From NCBI GenBank assembly GCA_964392345.1, contig CAYMPQ010000007.1:1-39510 (forward strand): a DNA stretch of 39,510 nucleotides, given 5' to 3'. The DNA comes from JAUVXY01 sp964392345 (GTDB lineage Bacteria > Actinomycetota > Humimicrobiia > Humimicrobiales > Humimicrobiaceae). Shown here piece by piece: positions 1 to 7,285 of this stretch. The position numbers and the translations under genes were made by a program. Below the pieces are notes generated by a model. The model was not told where the DNA came from, ran no database searches, and saw only the letters and a program-made list of their open reading frames with translations. Within the stretch, counting starts at the first letter, position 1, and every line of letters starts with the position of its first letter.

Positions 1-105
1 TCCGTTTGTGCAATAATTATCACATTACTCTGGAATTATAGTTTATTTAATTATAGAATAGTTTAAAATTTAAGTTGGAAAAATTGAATAAATATTATAA
101 TTATT

Positions 106-882
106 ATGGATAAAAAAATAATTCTTTTAACAAATGATGACGGAATAGAAGCAAAAGGGCTTTTTGCACTTTACAGTGCCTTAAAGAGAGATAAAAATTT
201 TGATATAAAAATAGTGGCTCCTGATAAAGAAAGAAGTGCTGTGGGCCATGCTATTACCGTATTTGACCCAATCTCAGTAAGGGAAGAGTACAGGGATGGG
301 AAATTTTATGGGCATGCAGTTGATGGAACTCCTGCAGATTGTGTTAAACTTGCAGTAAAAGCAATTTTAAATAAAAAGCCTGATATATTAATATCAGGTA
401 TTAACAGGGGGCCAAACATGGGGGAAAATATTATTTATTCAGGAACAGTTTCGGCTGCTACGGAGGGTACTACATACGGCATACCATCTATTGCTGTATC
501 TATGGATAATTTAAGAGATACAGATTATGCTTATGCAGCAGAATTTACAAAAAAAATTGCAAAAATGGTTTTAAACAAAAAGGAGCTTCCACAAAAAACA
601 CTTCTCAATATAAATGTTCCTGATGTGCCTGAAGATAAAATTAAAGGAGTCAGGATTACATTTCAAAGCAGTGCAAAGTTTAATGATATTTTCATTAAAA
701 GGGTCGATCCAAGGGGGAGAAATTATTATTGGATGGATGGGGAATTTGTTGAATCTTCCAATGAGGATGATGAAGATTACAAAGCCGTTAAGAGTAACTA
801 TATCTCAATAACTCCAATTCATTACGACATGACCGATTACAGCAATATTGGATATTTTAAAGAATGGAAAATAGGTAAATAA
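106..882 (+). CDS. surE: 5'/3'-nucleotidase SurE
   Basis: SurE is a metal-dependent nucleoside-monophosphate phosphatase of the cytoplasm that removes the phosphate from 5' or 3' nucleotides. The 258-residue product has the usual family length. The N-terminal metal site is visible as LTNDDGI (Asp11, Asp12), followed by SAVGHAIT with Ser44, GTPADCVKLA near residue 75, and the loop SGINRGPNMGENIIYSGT with Asn100. These are the signature blocks of the family. The ATG has no strong Shine-Dalgarno sequence; the upstream 105 bases are very AT-rich. The next gene begins 19 bases after the stop, so the two are probably cotranscribed. Identification is secure; the physiological substrate is not. Confidence 0.96.
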   Translation: MDKKIILLTNDDGIEAKGLFALYSALKRDKNFDIKIVAPDKERSAVGHAITVFDPISVREEYRDGKFYGHAVDGTPADCVKLAVKAILNKKPDILISGINRGPNMGENIIYSGTVSAATEGTTYGIPSIAVSMDNLRDTDYAYAAEFTKKIAKMVLNKKELPQKTLLNINVPDVPEDKIKGVRITFQSSAKFNDIFIKRVDPRGRNYYWMDGEFVESSNEDDEDYKAVKSNYISITPIHYDMTDYSNIGYFKEWKIGK

Positions 883-901
883 GTGTAAAGGTTTTAAGAA
901 A

Positions 902-2029
902 ATGAAAAAACAATATGTATCAGATCTGAAAGTTGGCACAATTGTTAGTTCACTATTTGTTGTAAGCCACAAATCAATTAAAAAGAAGAAAAATAATGAT
1001 GACTACTGCGCTGTTACCTTGCAGGACAAGGAGGGCAGTATCGAGGGTATCATCTGGACCGAGGTTTTTAAAAATGTTGGATATTTTGAAGAAGGAGACT
1101 TTGTTTTAGTAAAAGGCAATGTTTCAGAATATAGAGGGGGCAAGCAGCTATCCATTAGTTCTATGGCAAAAATTAAAAATAAAGAAGACATAGAATATTC
1201 AGACTTTATAAAGACTACAAAAGAAAATGTAGATGGCATGATGTCTGAAATAAAATCATATATAGAGAGTATAAAAGATCACCACTTAAGAAAGCTTTTA
1301 GACTTATTTTTTAAAGACGAAGATTTTACAAGGCTCTTCTGCCGTGCTACAGCAGCAGTCCGATATCATCATGCATACAGCGGAGGACTTTTAGAACATA
1401 CGTTATCTGTGACAAAAATTTGTGACTTCCTTTCAAGGACATATAAGAATTTAAACAGAGATTTAATGATAAGCGGGGCAATTTTACACGATATTGGCAA
1501 GATAAGGGAATATGATGTGGGTGTTATTATAAAAGTAACAGATGAAGGGAAACTGCTTGGCCATATTACAATTGGCTATGGGTTAGTTCTTGAGAAAATA
1601 AAAAAAATTAGCGGTTTTCCAGAAGATTTAAGGGAAAGGCTTCTTCATATAATTTTGAGCCATCACGGGCATAAGGAATTTGGGTCTCCGAGAAGGCCAA
1701 AGATACTGGAGGCTTTTGTAGTATATCATGTAGATCATATGGATGCTGACATAGGGGGATATAACATTATTTTAGAAGAGAGCAATGAAGAAGATAACTG
1801 GTCAGCTTATGCTAAGAATTTTGAAAGATCGGTTATGTTAAAAAAACCTGAGTTAGAAAATTCTGACCAAAAATCTGCAGGTACAGATGAGGAAGAAAAA
1901 TTTGGTGGGAAAGGCTTGGGTATAGATATAAAGACAAATGATGATAGGAATGAAAGAAATTTACCAGAAAAGGGAAACAAAGACAAAAAAGCCCAACAAA
2001 AGGCTACCAAACAGGATGAGCTTTTTTAA
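902..2029 (+). CDS. yhaM: 3'-5' exoribonuclease YhaM-type (OB fold plus HD domain)
   Basis: The protein has an N-terminal OB-fold nucleic-acid-binding region (about residues 8-90, with VGTIVSSLFVV and EGIIWTEVF) and an HD phosphohydrolase core (about 155-300). Visible metal ligands are LLEHTLSV (His166), LHDIGK (His196, Asp197), SHHGH (254-255) and YHVDHMDAD (Asp278). This architecture is that of YhaM, a cytoplasmic exoribonuclease acting on single-stranded RNA and DNA ends. It is longer than the Bacillus protein (375 versus about 313 residues) because of a charged Lys/Glu-rich tail after about residue 310. That tail looks disordered. The stop lies three bases before the assembly gap, so the gene is complete. 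It follows surE closely. Confidence 0.9.
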   Translation: MKKQYVSDLKVGTIVSSLFVVSHKSIKKKKNNDDYCAVTLQDKEGSIEGIIWTEVFKNVGYFEEGDFVLVKGNVSEYRGGKQLSISSMAKIKNKEDIEYSDFIKTTKENVDGMMSEIKSYIESIKDHHLRKLLDLFFKDEDFTRLFCRATAAVRYHHAYSGGLLEHTLSVTKICDFLSRTYKNLNRDLMISGAILHDIGKIREYDVGVIIKVTDEGKLLGHITIGYGLVLEKIKKISGFPEDLRERLLHIILSHHGHKEFGSPRRPKILEAFVVYHVDHMDADIGGYNIILEESNEEDNWSAYAKNFERSVMLKKPELENSDQKSAGTDEEEKFGGKGLGIDIKTNDDRNERNLPEKGNKDKKAQQKATKQDELF

Positions 2030-2031
2030 AT

Positions 2032-2131
2032 NNNNNNNNNNNNNNNNNNNNNNNNNNNNNNNNNNNNNNNNNNNNNNNNNNNNNNNNNNNNNNNNNNNNN
2101 NNNNNNNNNNNNNNNNNNNNNNNNNNNNNNN
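2032..2131. other. Assembly gap (100 N)
   Basis: Exactly 100 undetermined bases. This length is the conventional filler for a scaffold join of unknown size, so the true distance between the yhaM-type gene and the toxin-antitoxin fragment is unknown and the two sides might not be adjacent in the genome. Confidence 0.98.
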
Positions 2132-2326
2132 GATAAGGTATTATTTTTAGAAGATGAAGAAAAAATTATATTAAAAAATTCTTCATTAGTTGCATTGAAA
2201 GAAATTCAAGAACGCATGAAAGATGAAAGAAAGAAAAGTGGTTTGTATTCTGAAGAAGATGTAAAAAAAGTTGTAAAAGATATAAGGAAAGATATTTGGG
2301 AGAAAAAATATGAGAATAATGGCTGA
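2132..2326 (+). CDS. Partial antitoxin-like protein, 5' end lost in gap
   Basis: An open frame runs from the gap edge for 64 codons to a TGA and overlaps the start of the PIN gene by 17 bases. The readable part is rich in Lys and Glu, with a helical stretch (LVALKEIQERMKDERKK) and a second one (EEDVKKVVKDIRKDI). Position, size and overlap with a PIN-domain gene point to the antitoxin half of a type II toxin-antitoxin pair. No start or DNA-binding domain can be seen because the N-terminus is missing, so the family cannot be named. Confidence 0.55.
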   Translation, partial: DKVLFLEDEEKIILKNSSLVALKEIQERMKDERKKSGLYSEEDVKKVVKDIRKDIWEKKYENNG

Positions 2327-2501
2327 TACCAATGTTATTATATCTGCTATTTTATTTCCCAAATCTCTACCAGCCAAGGCAGTAGAAAAAGTAATGATAG
2401 AGCATCATTTAGTTTTGTGTTCTCATATAATAGATGAACTTCATAGAGTCTTTGAGGAAAAGTTTAATAATAACCCCAAAGACTTTCTTGATCGAAACTA
2501 G
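2310..2501 (+). pseudogene. Truncated PIN-family toxin (COG1569-like)
   Basis: The 63-residue frame begins MRIMADTNVIISAILFPKS, the typical N-terminus of the COG1569 type of PIN endoribonuclease toxin, with the first catalytic Asp in ADTN and a conserved Glu in IIDELHRVF. The full-length relative in this window (28762-29175) has 137 residues. Here the frame ends after NPKDFLDRN and the downstream 180 bases do not restore a PIN sequence in any frame that I can see. The C-terminal acidic residues needed for the metal site are missing, so the toxin is probably inactive. A second ATG at 2319 is an alternative start. Confidence 0.7.
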
Positions 2502-2613
2502 ACTCATATAAGAAGGATAATCCAATTTTATTCCATTTATAAACATAGAAACAAGAATATCTATTTTTTGTTCCCCTAAAATTTAATAGATTTTGAAATT
2601 TTTTAAAATACTA

Positions 2614-2641
2614 TTGACATTTAATTTAATTTATATATAAT
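2614..2641 (+). promoter_or_regulatory. Sigma-70-type promoter of the first DeoR gene
   Basis: A perfect -35 box TTGACA (2614-2619) and a perfect -10 box TATAAT (2636-2641) are separated by 16 bases. Transcription would start near 2648, about 38 bases before the ATG of the DeoR gene. Confidence 0.75.
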
Positions 2642-2645
2642 TATT

Positions 2646-2670
2646 TCATAATTTATCATAACATATCATA
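2646..2670 (+). promoter_or_regulatory. Phased TCATA repeats, probable DeoR operator
   Basis: The pentamer TCATA occurs at 2646, 2656 and 2666, exactly 10 bases apart; the last two copies are both preceded by A (ATCATA). The repeats sit on the predicted transcription start just after the -10 box. Copies one helical turn apart on the same face of the DNA are a plausible binding site for the regulator encoded immediately downstream, which would give autorepression. The link to this protein is inference. Confidence 0.5.
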
Positions 2671-2685
2671 TTTTAGCCTATTATA

Positions 2686-3456
2686 ATGTTACAAACAACC
2701 AGAAAAGAAAAAATAGTAAGTATGCTGCAAGAAAAGAAAGAATGCGCAATAGATAAACTGTGCAAACATTTTAATGTTTCTCTTGCCACGATTCATAGAG
2801 ATTTAAATGAACTTGAAAGAGAGGGAAGAGTAAAGAAAGTTTATGGCGGTGTACTTTTAAATGTTATGGATAAAGTAGAGTCAAAAAATATTGTTAGACT
2901 TAGGACAAATGTAAGCTTAAAGAGAAAGATAGCGATTAAAGCTTTAGAATTTGTAGAAAACAAAGATTGCATCTTCTTAGATAATTCTACGACTTGCTAT
3001 TATTTTGCAGAGGCACTTTCTACTTCAAAATTCCAAGATATTGTAATTGTTACTAATTCCTCTCTAATTCCAGGGCTATTTTTAGAAAATGAAAACATAC
3101 AGATTGTTTCAACCGGAGGATTTTTAGAAAAAGAATATAATTGTTTTGTTGGACAATGTGCTATTGCCACTATCAACGAGTTTAATAGTAATAAATTCTT
3201 CCTATCTACAGGTGTAATATCTCTAAAAGGTGAATTAAGCGATGATTATCGTCCTAATTTAAATGAGATTAAGAAGGAAATGTTTAAAAAATCTAAAGAG
3301 CATATTTGTTTAGTAGATTCAACTAAATTTAACCGAATAGGGCAAAGTAAAGTATTTTCGATATCAGAAATAGATAAAATAATCACCGATGGCAGTTGTG
3401 ATATGGAGGCAAGAGAAGAATTTGCCGCCATTGGTAAAGAATTAGTAATTGCGTAG
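2686..3456 (+). CDS. DeoR-family transcriptional regulator
   Basis: The 256-residue protein has the standard DeoR layout. An N-terminal winged helix-turn-helix (about residues 6-57) contains SLATIHRDLNELEREGRVKKVYGGV. A C-terminal DeoRC sugar-phosphate-sensing domain contains the DNSTTCYYFAEAL, VTNS and STGG phosphate-loop motifs and ends with CLVDSTKF. Members usually repress sugar catabolic operons and respond to a phosphorylated intermediate. It heads the plus-strand catabolic cluster and probably controls both itself and the genes after it. No Shine-Dalgarno sequence precedes the ATG. In the C-terminal domain the usual G[IV]xG region reads LSTGVISLKGELS, a little divergent. Confidence 0.9.
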   Translation: MLQTTRKEKIVSMLQEKKECAIDKLCKHFNVSLATIHRDLNELEREGRVKKVYGGVLLNVMDKVESKNIVRLRTNVSLKRKIAIKALEFVENKDCIFLDNSTTCYYFAEALSTSKFQDIVIVTNSSLIPGLFLENENIQIVSTGGFLEKEYNCFVGQCAIATINEFNSNKFFLSTGVISLKGELSDDYRPNLNEIKKEMFKKSKEHICLVDSTKFNRIGQSKVFSISEIDKIITDGSCDMEAREEFAAIGKELVIA

Positions 3457-3523
3457 CTTAATTGGTGGCGAGACAATCTATTGGTTAAATTATAAATTGT
3501 AAATATTATTTAAGGTGGTAAAG

Positions 3524-4579
3524 ATGCTAAATAATTTTTTGAAAAATTTAAAAGATGGAGATTTGAAGATATTTAATGAAGAATTTAGTAAATTTTTACC
3601 AGCAGAGATAGTAGATTCTCATGTGCATTTATGGAAAAAAAATTTTTTTAAAGAAAATATTTCTGAAAGCAGGCAGAAACAGAGTCCTGCATTGGATTCG
3701 GATATAATTGATGGTTTTACAATAGAAGATTTCAAAAATGTTACAGAGAAAATATTCCCTGGTAAAAAATATGACGGCTTATTTTTTGGACTCCCTATAA
3801 AAGAAGCTGATCTGGACAAAACCAACAAATATATTTCAGATGTCTGTATAAAAAATGGCAGTTATGGATTATTTAACCCAGTACCTGATTTAAAAGAAAT
3901 TCCCCAAGATTTTTTTAAAAATAGATTTGTTGGCTTTAAACCATACCCAGAGCTTGTGGATTTTAAGGCTACCAAAGATTTTTCAAAACTGGATATAGAC
4001 GTAAGCATATTTGATTTTATTTCTAAGAAAGTGCTTGAGTTTTGCCAGGAATATAGCCTTATATTGCTTATCCACATTCCAAGAGCTGGTAGGTTAAATG
4101 ATAGGCGAAATATTGAAGAAATAAAGGATATTGGTAAAAAATATCCTAACATAAAGATAGTTCTTGCACATGCAGGGAGGTCTTATTGTTATAGCGATAT
4201 AAAAGATAGCATCGGTTACTTAAAGGAAGTAAAAAATTTGTATGTAGATACAGCAATGATAAACAGTTTTTCTGTTAATAAAGTTTTACTAGAGGAATTA
4301 GGGTCAGAGAGAATCTTATATGGGAGTGACCTGCCCATAGCTACATTTAAAGGTAAAAATATAGATATCAATAACAAGCATTATTTTGTTACAAGTACAC
4401 CTAAGGCTTGGAGCTTGTCATCAGCAGAGATGAATTTGGATAGTTTTACATTTTCTATCTATGAGATTATAAGAGCCATTAGAATTGCAGTCCTGAGCTT
4501 AAATTTAAGTAAAGAAGATATAGAAAATATATTTTACAATAATACTAAAAGATTAATTGGAGATATTTTACAAAAGTAG
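3524..4579 (+). CDS. Amidohydrolase-family metal-dependent hydrolase
   Basis: This is a TIM-barrel hydrolase of the amidohydrolase 2 type (COG2159-like). Visible motifs are VDSHVHLW (HxH metal ligands at residues 33 and 35 from the chosen start), LLIHIPRAGR, VLAHAGRSYCY, and ILYGSDLP with the catalytic Asp near the C-terminus. The family includes decarboxylases, lactonases and amide hydrolases, so the reaction cannot be fixed. I chose the ATG at 3524 because AAGGTGG at 3512-3518 lies five bases before it; a GTG at 3515 would overlap that site. The gene sits between the DeoR regulator and the ABC importer, so it probably acts early on the imported compound. Its N-terminus resembles the 35-codon frame at 14798. 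Confidence 0.8.
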   Translation: MLNNFLKNLKDGDLKIFNEEFSKFLPAEIVDSHVHLWKKNFFKENISESRQKQSPALDSDIIDGFTIEDFKNVTEKIFPGKKYDGLFFGLPIKEADLDKTNKYISDVCIKNGSYGLFNPVPDLKEIPQDFFKNRFVGFKPYPELVDFKATKDFSKLDIDVSIFDFISKKVLEFCQEYSLILLIHIPRAGRLNDRRNIEEIKDIGKKYPNIKIVLAHAGRSYCYSDIKDSIGYLKEVKNLYVDTAMINSFSVNKVLLEELGSERILYGSDLPIATFKGKNIDINNKHYFVTSTPKAWSLSSAEMNLDSFTFSIYEIIRAIRIAVLSLNLSKEDIENIFYNNTKRLIGDILQK

Positions 4580-4663
4580 AAAAAAATTAATTTTAGCATA
4601 TTGGCGTAGATAAAATTTAATAATATTGAATTTGCCCATTAAAAGGATTCTATCGGAGAAAAG

Positions 4664-4696
4664 ATGATATACAAGTTAGAGGAGGTGATAATATAA
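4664..4696 (+). CDS. Possible 10-residue leader peptide
   Basis: ATG at 4664 is preceded by GGAG (4655-4658) at good spacing and reads MIYKLEEVII before a stop. Its last codons contain GGAGGTG (4681-4687), a strong ribosome-binding sequence with no annotated gene behind it. A very short frame like this can arise by chance. It is listed because it could couple ribosome movement to the hairpin at 4704-4743. Confidence 0.25.
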   Translation: MIYKLEEVII

Positions 4697-4703
4697 ATAT
4701 TTG

Positions 4704-4743
4704 CTTTGCGTTTACAGTGTTATTGTTAACTGTAAACGCAAAG
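4704..4743 (+). promoter_or_regulatory. 15-bp perfect inverted repeat ahead of the importer operon
   Basis: CTTTGCGTTTACAGT (4704-4718) is followed after a 10-base loop by its exact complement (4729-4743). There is no T-run after it, so it is not a classical terminator. It could be an RNA hairpin in the leader of the solute-binding protein gene or a protein-binding site. The 294-base region 4580-4873 that holds it also carries two orphan strong ribosome-binding sequences (4681 and 4789), and a 32-codon frame starting at TTG 4701 that ends on the second of them. No riboswitch family was recognised here. Confidence 0.6.
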
Positions 4744-4873
4744 ATTGGCGCTTAAGTAAAATTAAGCAACTAAAATATAGCATAAAAAGGAGGTGATTTT
4801 AAGGGAAGAAGTAATTTATTTGCGAACTTGTTAAAACTAAGTTGTTAAAAAGGATCTAAAGGAGGAAATAGAA

Positions 4874-6289
4874 ATGTATAAAAGTAAAGTTTTAAAGTTA
4901 ATGTTGTTGTTTTTAGTATTTGTTTTTATAGTGTCTTTCAGCTTATTTGGCTGTAAAGAAGAAGCAGCTCCTAAAGAAGAAGCAGCGGAAGAAGAGGGAA
5001 CAGAAGTAGCAGAGGAAGCTCCAGCAGAAGAAGTATCAGAAGAGCCGGTAAAATTAACTATGTGGTATTGGGGTGAACAGGAAGGTCCTGGAATGGAAGG
5101 ATGGGTAAATGAGTCAATAGAGATGTATCAAGCAGAACATCCAAATATAACAATTGAGGCTGTGCTGCAAACAACAGAAGGTCTTTATTCAGCTTTTAGA
5201 ACGGCTGCTGAAGCTAAACAAACACCTGATATTCAGTATTTGTGGTCTGAAATATGGACGTTTGAAGATGTATGGATGGGAAATGTTATGGATATAACAG
5301 AGTACTGGAGTGAAGAAGATCTTAAATATATGACAAATGCTGATACCGGGGTGTTTGAAGGAAAACGTTATGGTGTATCTTTTTATTTTATGCCTTACAC
5401 AATGGTATATAACAAAAAGGTTCTTAAAGAAAGCGGTATCGAATCTCCACCAGAAACATGGGATGAATTTATAGAAGATTGTAAGGTATTGAAAGAAAAT
5501 GGATTTGTTCCATATTCAGTTGGATTAAAGAATAATATGTTTGCTGCATTTATATGTGATTTTATGATTCCTCAGTATTTTGATAATCAATCGGATGCAA
5601 TGCTCCCAACTATAGGTGAAGCTAAATGGACAGATTATGCTTATGCTGACTGGTGGGAAAAATTGGCGCAATTAATACCATACTTTAATGAAGATGCTGC
5701 ATCTCTTGATGATTACCAGGGAGTAGATGCATTTGGTCAGGGAAATGTTGGATTTGAAATGCTTGCTTATGGAGTAATTGCTCCTTTGTATGATATTCTT
5801 GGTGAAGATATTGCACTGATGTCTTTTCCTAGGATTGGAGAAGGAAGTTATTTTACAGACAGAGCACCACAATCAGCCCAACAGTTAGTTGTCCCAGCAT
5901 ATTCTGAACACCCTAAAGAAGCTTGTGATTTTTTAAAATTTATACTTAGCCCTGAGAGAGCAGATGCAATGTATTTAGCTTCTAGTCTGTTTCCCTGCAA
6001 CAATCAGTTTGATACAAGCTTATTGGTGAATGAATTTGAAAAAAGTGTATTTGAGTATGCTGTTGCAAGACCAATGCATAATGCTATTTGTAATTATATG
6101 CCTCCAGAAGTGGCATGGGGCGGTGTAGGAACTTACTTTACACCAATATATAATGGAGAGCTTTCACCTGAAGAGGTTGCTCAAAAAATTGAGGATATGA
6201 CAGTGCAGTGGAGAGAATCCAATCCTGATATGCTAGAGAATTATAAAAGATGGTACAATTCATTAGTGGAAGCGGAAAAATCGGAATAA
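4874..6289 (+). CDS. Extracellular solute-binding lipoprotein of a sugar-type ABC importer
   Basis: The 471-residue protein is a family 1 (MalE/UgpB-like) binding protein anchored to the outer face of the membrane. It has a hydrophobic signal peptide (residues 8-26) ending in a lipobox LFGC with Cys27 as the lipidated residue. An acidic Glu/Ala-rich linker (about 28-58) leads to the ligand-binding lobes starting KLTMWYWGEQEG. Trp and Tyr are abundant, as usual in carbohydrate-binding members. The start is supported by AAAGGAGG just upstream. The two permease genes follow, and the long hairpin after the stop (6307-6352) is the kind of structure that keeps binding-protein mRNA more abundant than permease mRNA. 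The ligand is unknown. Confidence 0.92.
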   Translation: MYKSKVLKLMLLFLVFVFIVSFSLFGCKEEAAPKEEAAEEEGTEVAEEAPAEEVSEEPVKLTMWYWGEQEGPGMEGWVNESIEMYQAEHPNITIEAVLQTTEGLYSAFRTAAEAKQTPDIQYLWSEIWTFEDVWMGNVMDITEYWSEEDLKYMTNADTGVFEGKRYGVSFYFMPYTMVYNKKVLKESGIESPPETWDEFIEDCKVLKENGFVPYSVGLKNNMFAAFICDFMIPQYFDNQSDAMLPTIGEAKWTDYAYADWWEKLAQLIPYFNEDAASLDDYQGVDAFGQGNVGFEMLAYGVIAPLYDILGEDIALMSFPRIGEGSYFTDRAPQSAQQLVVPAYSEHPKEACDFLKFILSPERADAMYLASSLFPCNNQFDTSLLVNEFEKSVFEYAVARPMHNAICNYMPPEVAWGGVGTYFTPIYNGELSPEEVAQKIEDMTVQWRESNPDMLENYKRWYNSLVEAEKSE

Positions 6290-6306
6290 AAAATTAGAAT
6301 AGGTAG

Positions 6307-6352
6307 TATTGGTGTTAGGCTGTTATTTTTGAATAACAGCCTAACACCAATA
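6307..6352 (+). promoter_or_regulatory. 21-bp perfect hairpin between binding protein and permease
   Basis: The 21-base arm 6307-6327 is exactly complementary to 6332-6352, leaving a 4-base loop TTTG. The stem starts 17 bases after the binding-protein stop and ends before the permease start. No T-run follows. A hairpin here can protect the upstream mRNA from 3' decay or act as a partial attenuator, giving more binding protein than permease. It also makes the TTG at 6329, inside the loop, an unlikely translation start. Confidence 0.85.
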
Positions 6353-6373
6353 AATGATAATTATTTAAAAAGA

Positions 6374-7285
6374 ATGGACAGCAAAGTTTTAGATAGAAGA
6401 AAAATTTTTAAAAAAGATTACATTAGTGCATGTTTATTGTTAATTCCTACATTTGCTATTGTTGCTATTGTATTTTTTTATCCTGTCATAGCTGTTATCA
6501 GAAGTAGTTTTTTTAATTTCCAATCTGAAATACCGAAATTTGTTGGGTTTAATAATTTTAAAGTTATCTTTGGAGATAGTAGGTTCTGGATATCTATAAA
6601 AAATAATTTTCTTTTAATAATATGCTGTACACCAGTATTAGTTTTCCTTTCTCTAGTTCTTGCAACTTTTTTATATGATAGGATAAAGTTTTGGAAAGGT
6701 TACAGGTTTATTTCTTTTCTGCCATATATAGTTCCTATTACTGTAGTTTCAGTTGCATTTTCATATATTCTCATGCTCAAAGGAGTGTTAAATGAAATTT
6801 TAAGATTTTTAAATTTAGATTTTTTGATAGTTGATTGGTTTAGAACACCAAAAACAGCACTTATAACAATCATGATTGTTGTTATATGGAAAGAATTAGG
6901 TTTTGGAATAATACTCATGAGTGCAAGAATACTATCATTATCTGAGGATGTTTTTGAGGCAGCCAGAATTGATGGAGCTAACTGGTGGCAAAATTTTATA
7001 CATGTGATTATTCCGCAACTTAGAAGCATCATTGAATTTTATATCGTTATACTTACAGTAACGATGTTCTCATGGGTGTTTAATTACGTTTATATAATGA
7101 CTAGGGGAGGACCGGGCGTAAGTACATGGGTAGGAGAAATGTACGTTTACCAAGCTGCTTTTAGGTATAACTATAGAGGCGTTGCAAGTGCAACAGCTTT
7201 AGTGATACTTGTAATAACATTGCTTATAATAGTTTTTCAGTTGAAAATAACAAGAAGCGAGGAATATGAAACACTCAGAAGTTAA
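6374..7285 (+). CDS. ABC sugar importer permease, MalF/UgpA type
   Basis: An inner-membrane permease of the carbohydrate uptake transporter-1 family with about six membrane segments, the first at IPTFAIVAIVFFYPVIAVI. The cytoplasmic EAA loop that contacts the ATPase is EAARIDGANWWQNFIHVIIP in the C-terminal half. I set the start at ATG 6374 (303 residues) because the upstream in-frame TTG at 6329 lies in the loop of a perfect hairpin. Only a weak A-rich sequence precedes 6374. The gene overlaps the next permease by 20 bases, which indicates translational coupling. No ATP-binding subunit is encoded in the cluster. Confidence 0.88.
   Translation: MDSKVLDRRKIFKKDYISACLLLIPTFAIVAIVFFYPVIAVIRSSFFNFQSEIPKFVGFNNFKVIFGDSRFWISIKNNFLLIICCTPVLVFLSLVLATFLYDRIKFWKGYRFISFLPYIVPITVVSVAFSYILMLKGVLNEILRFLNLDFLIVDWFRTPKTALITIMIVVIWKELGFGIILMSARILSLSEDVFEAARIDGANWWQNFIHVIIPQLRSIIEFYIVILTVTMFSWVFNYVYIMTRGGPGVSTWVGEMYVYQAAFRYNYRGVASATALVILVITLLIIVFQLKITRSEEYETLRS

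Noticed and set aside
4704..4743. LacI-type operator reading of the GCGTTTACA/TGTAAACGC repeat
   Set aside because: The half-sites face the wrong way and are separated by 10 bases, unlike the compact TGTAAACG-CGTTTACA operators; an RNA hairpin fits better.
6329..6373. N-terminal extension of the first permease from TTG 6329
   Set aside because: The codon lies in the loop of a perfect 21-bp hairpin and the first 15 residues would be encoded mostly by the hairpin arm, so ATG 6374 is more credible.
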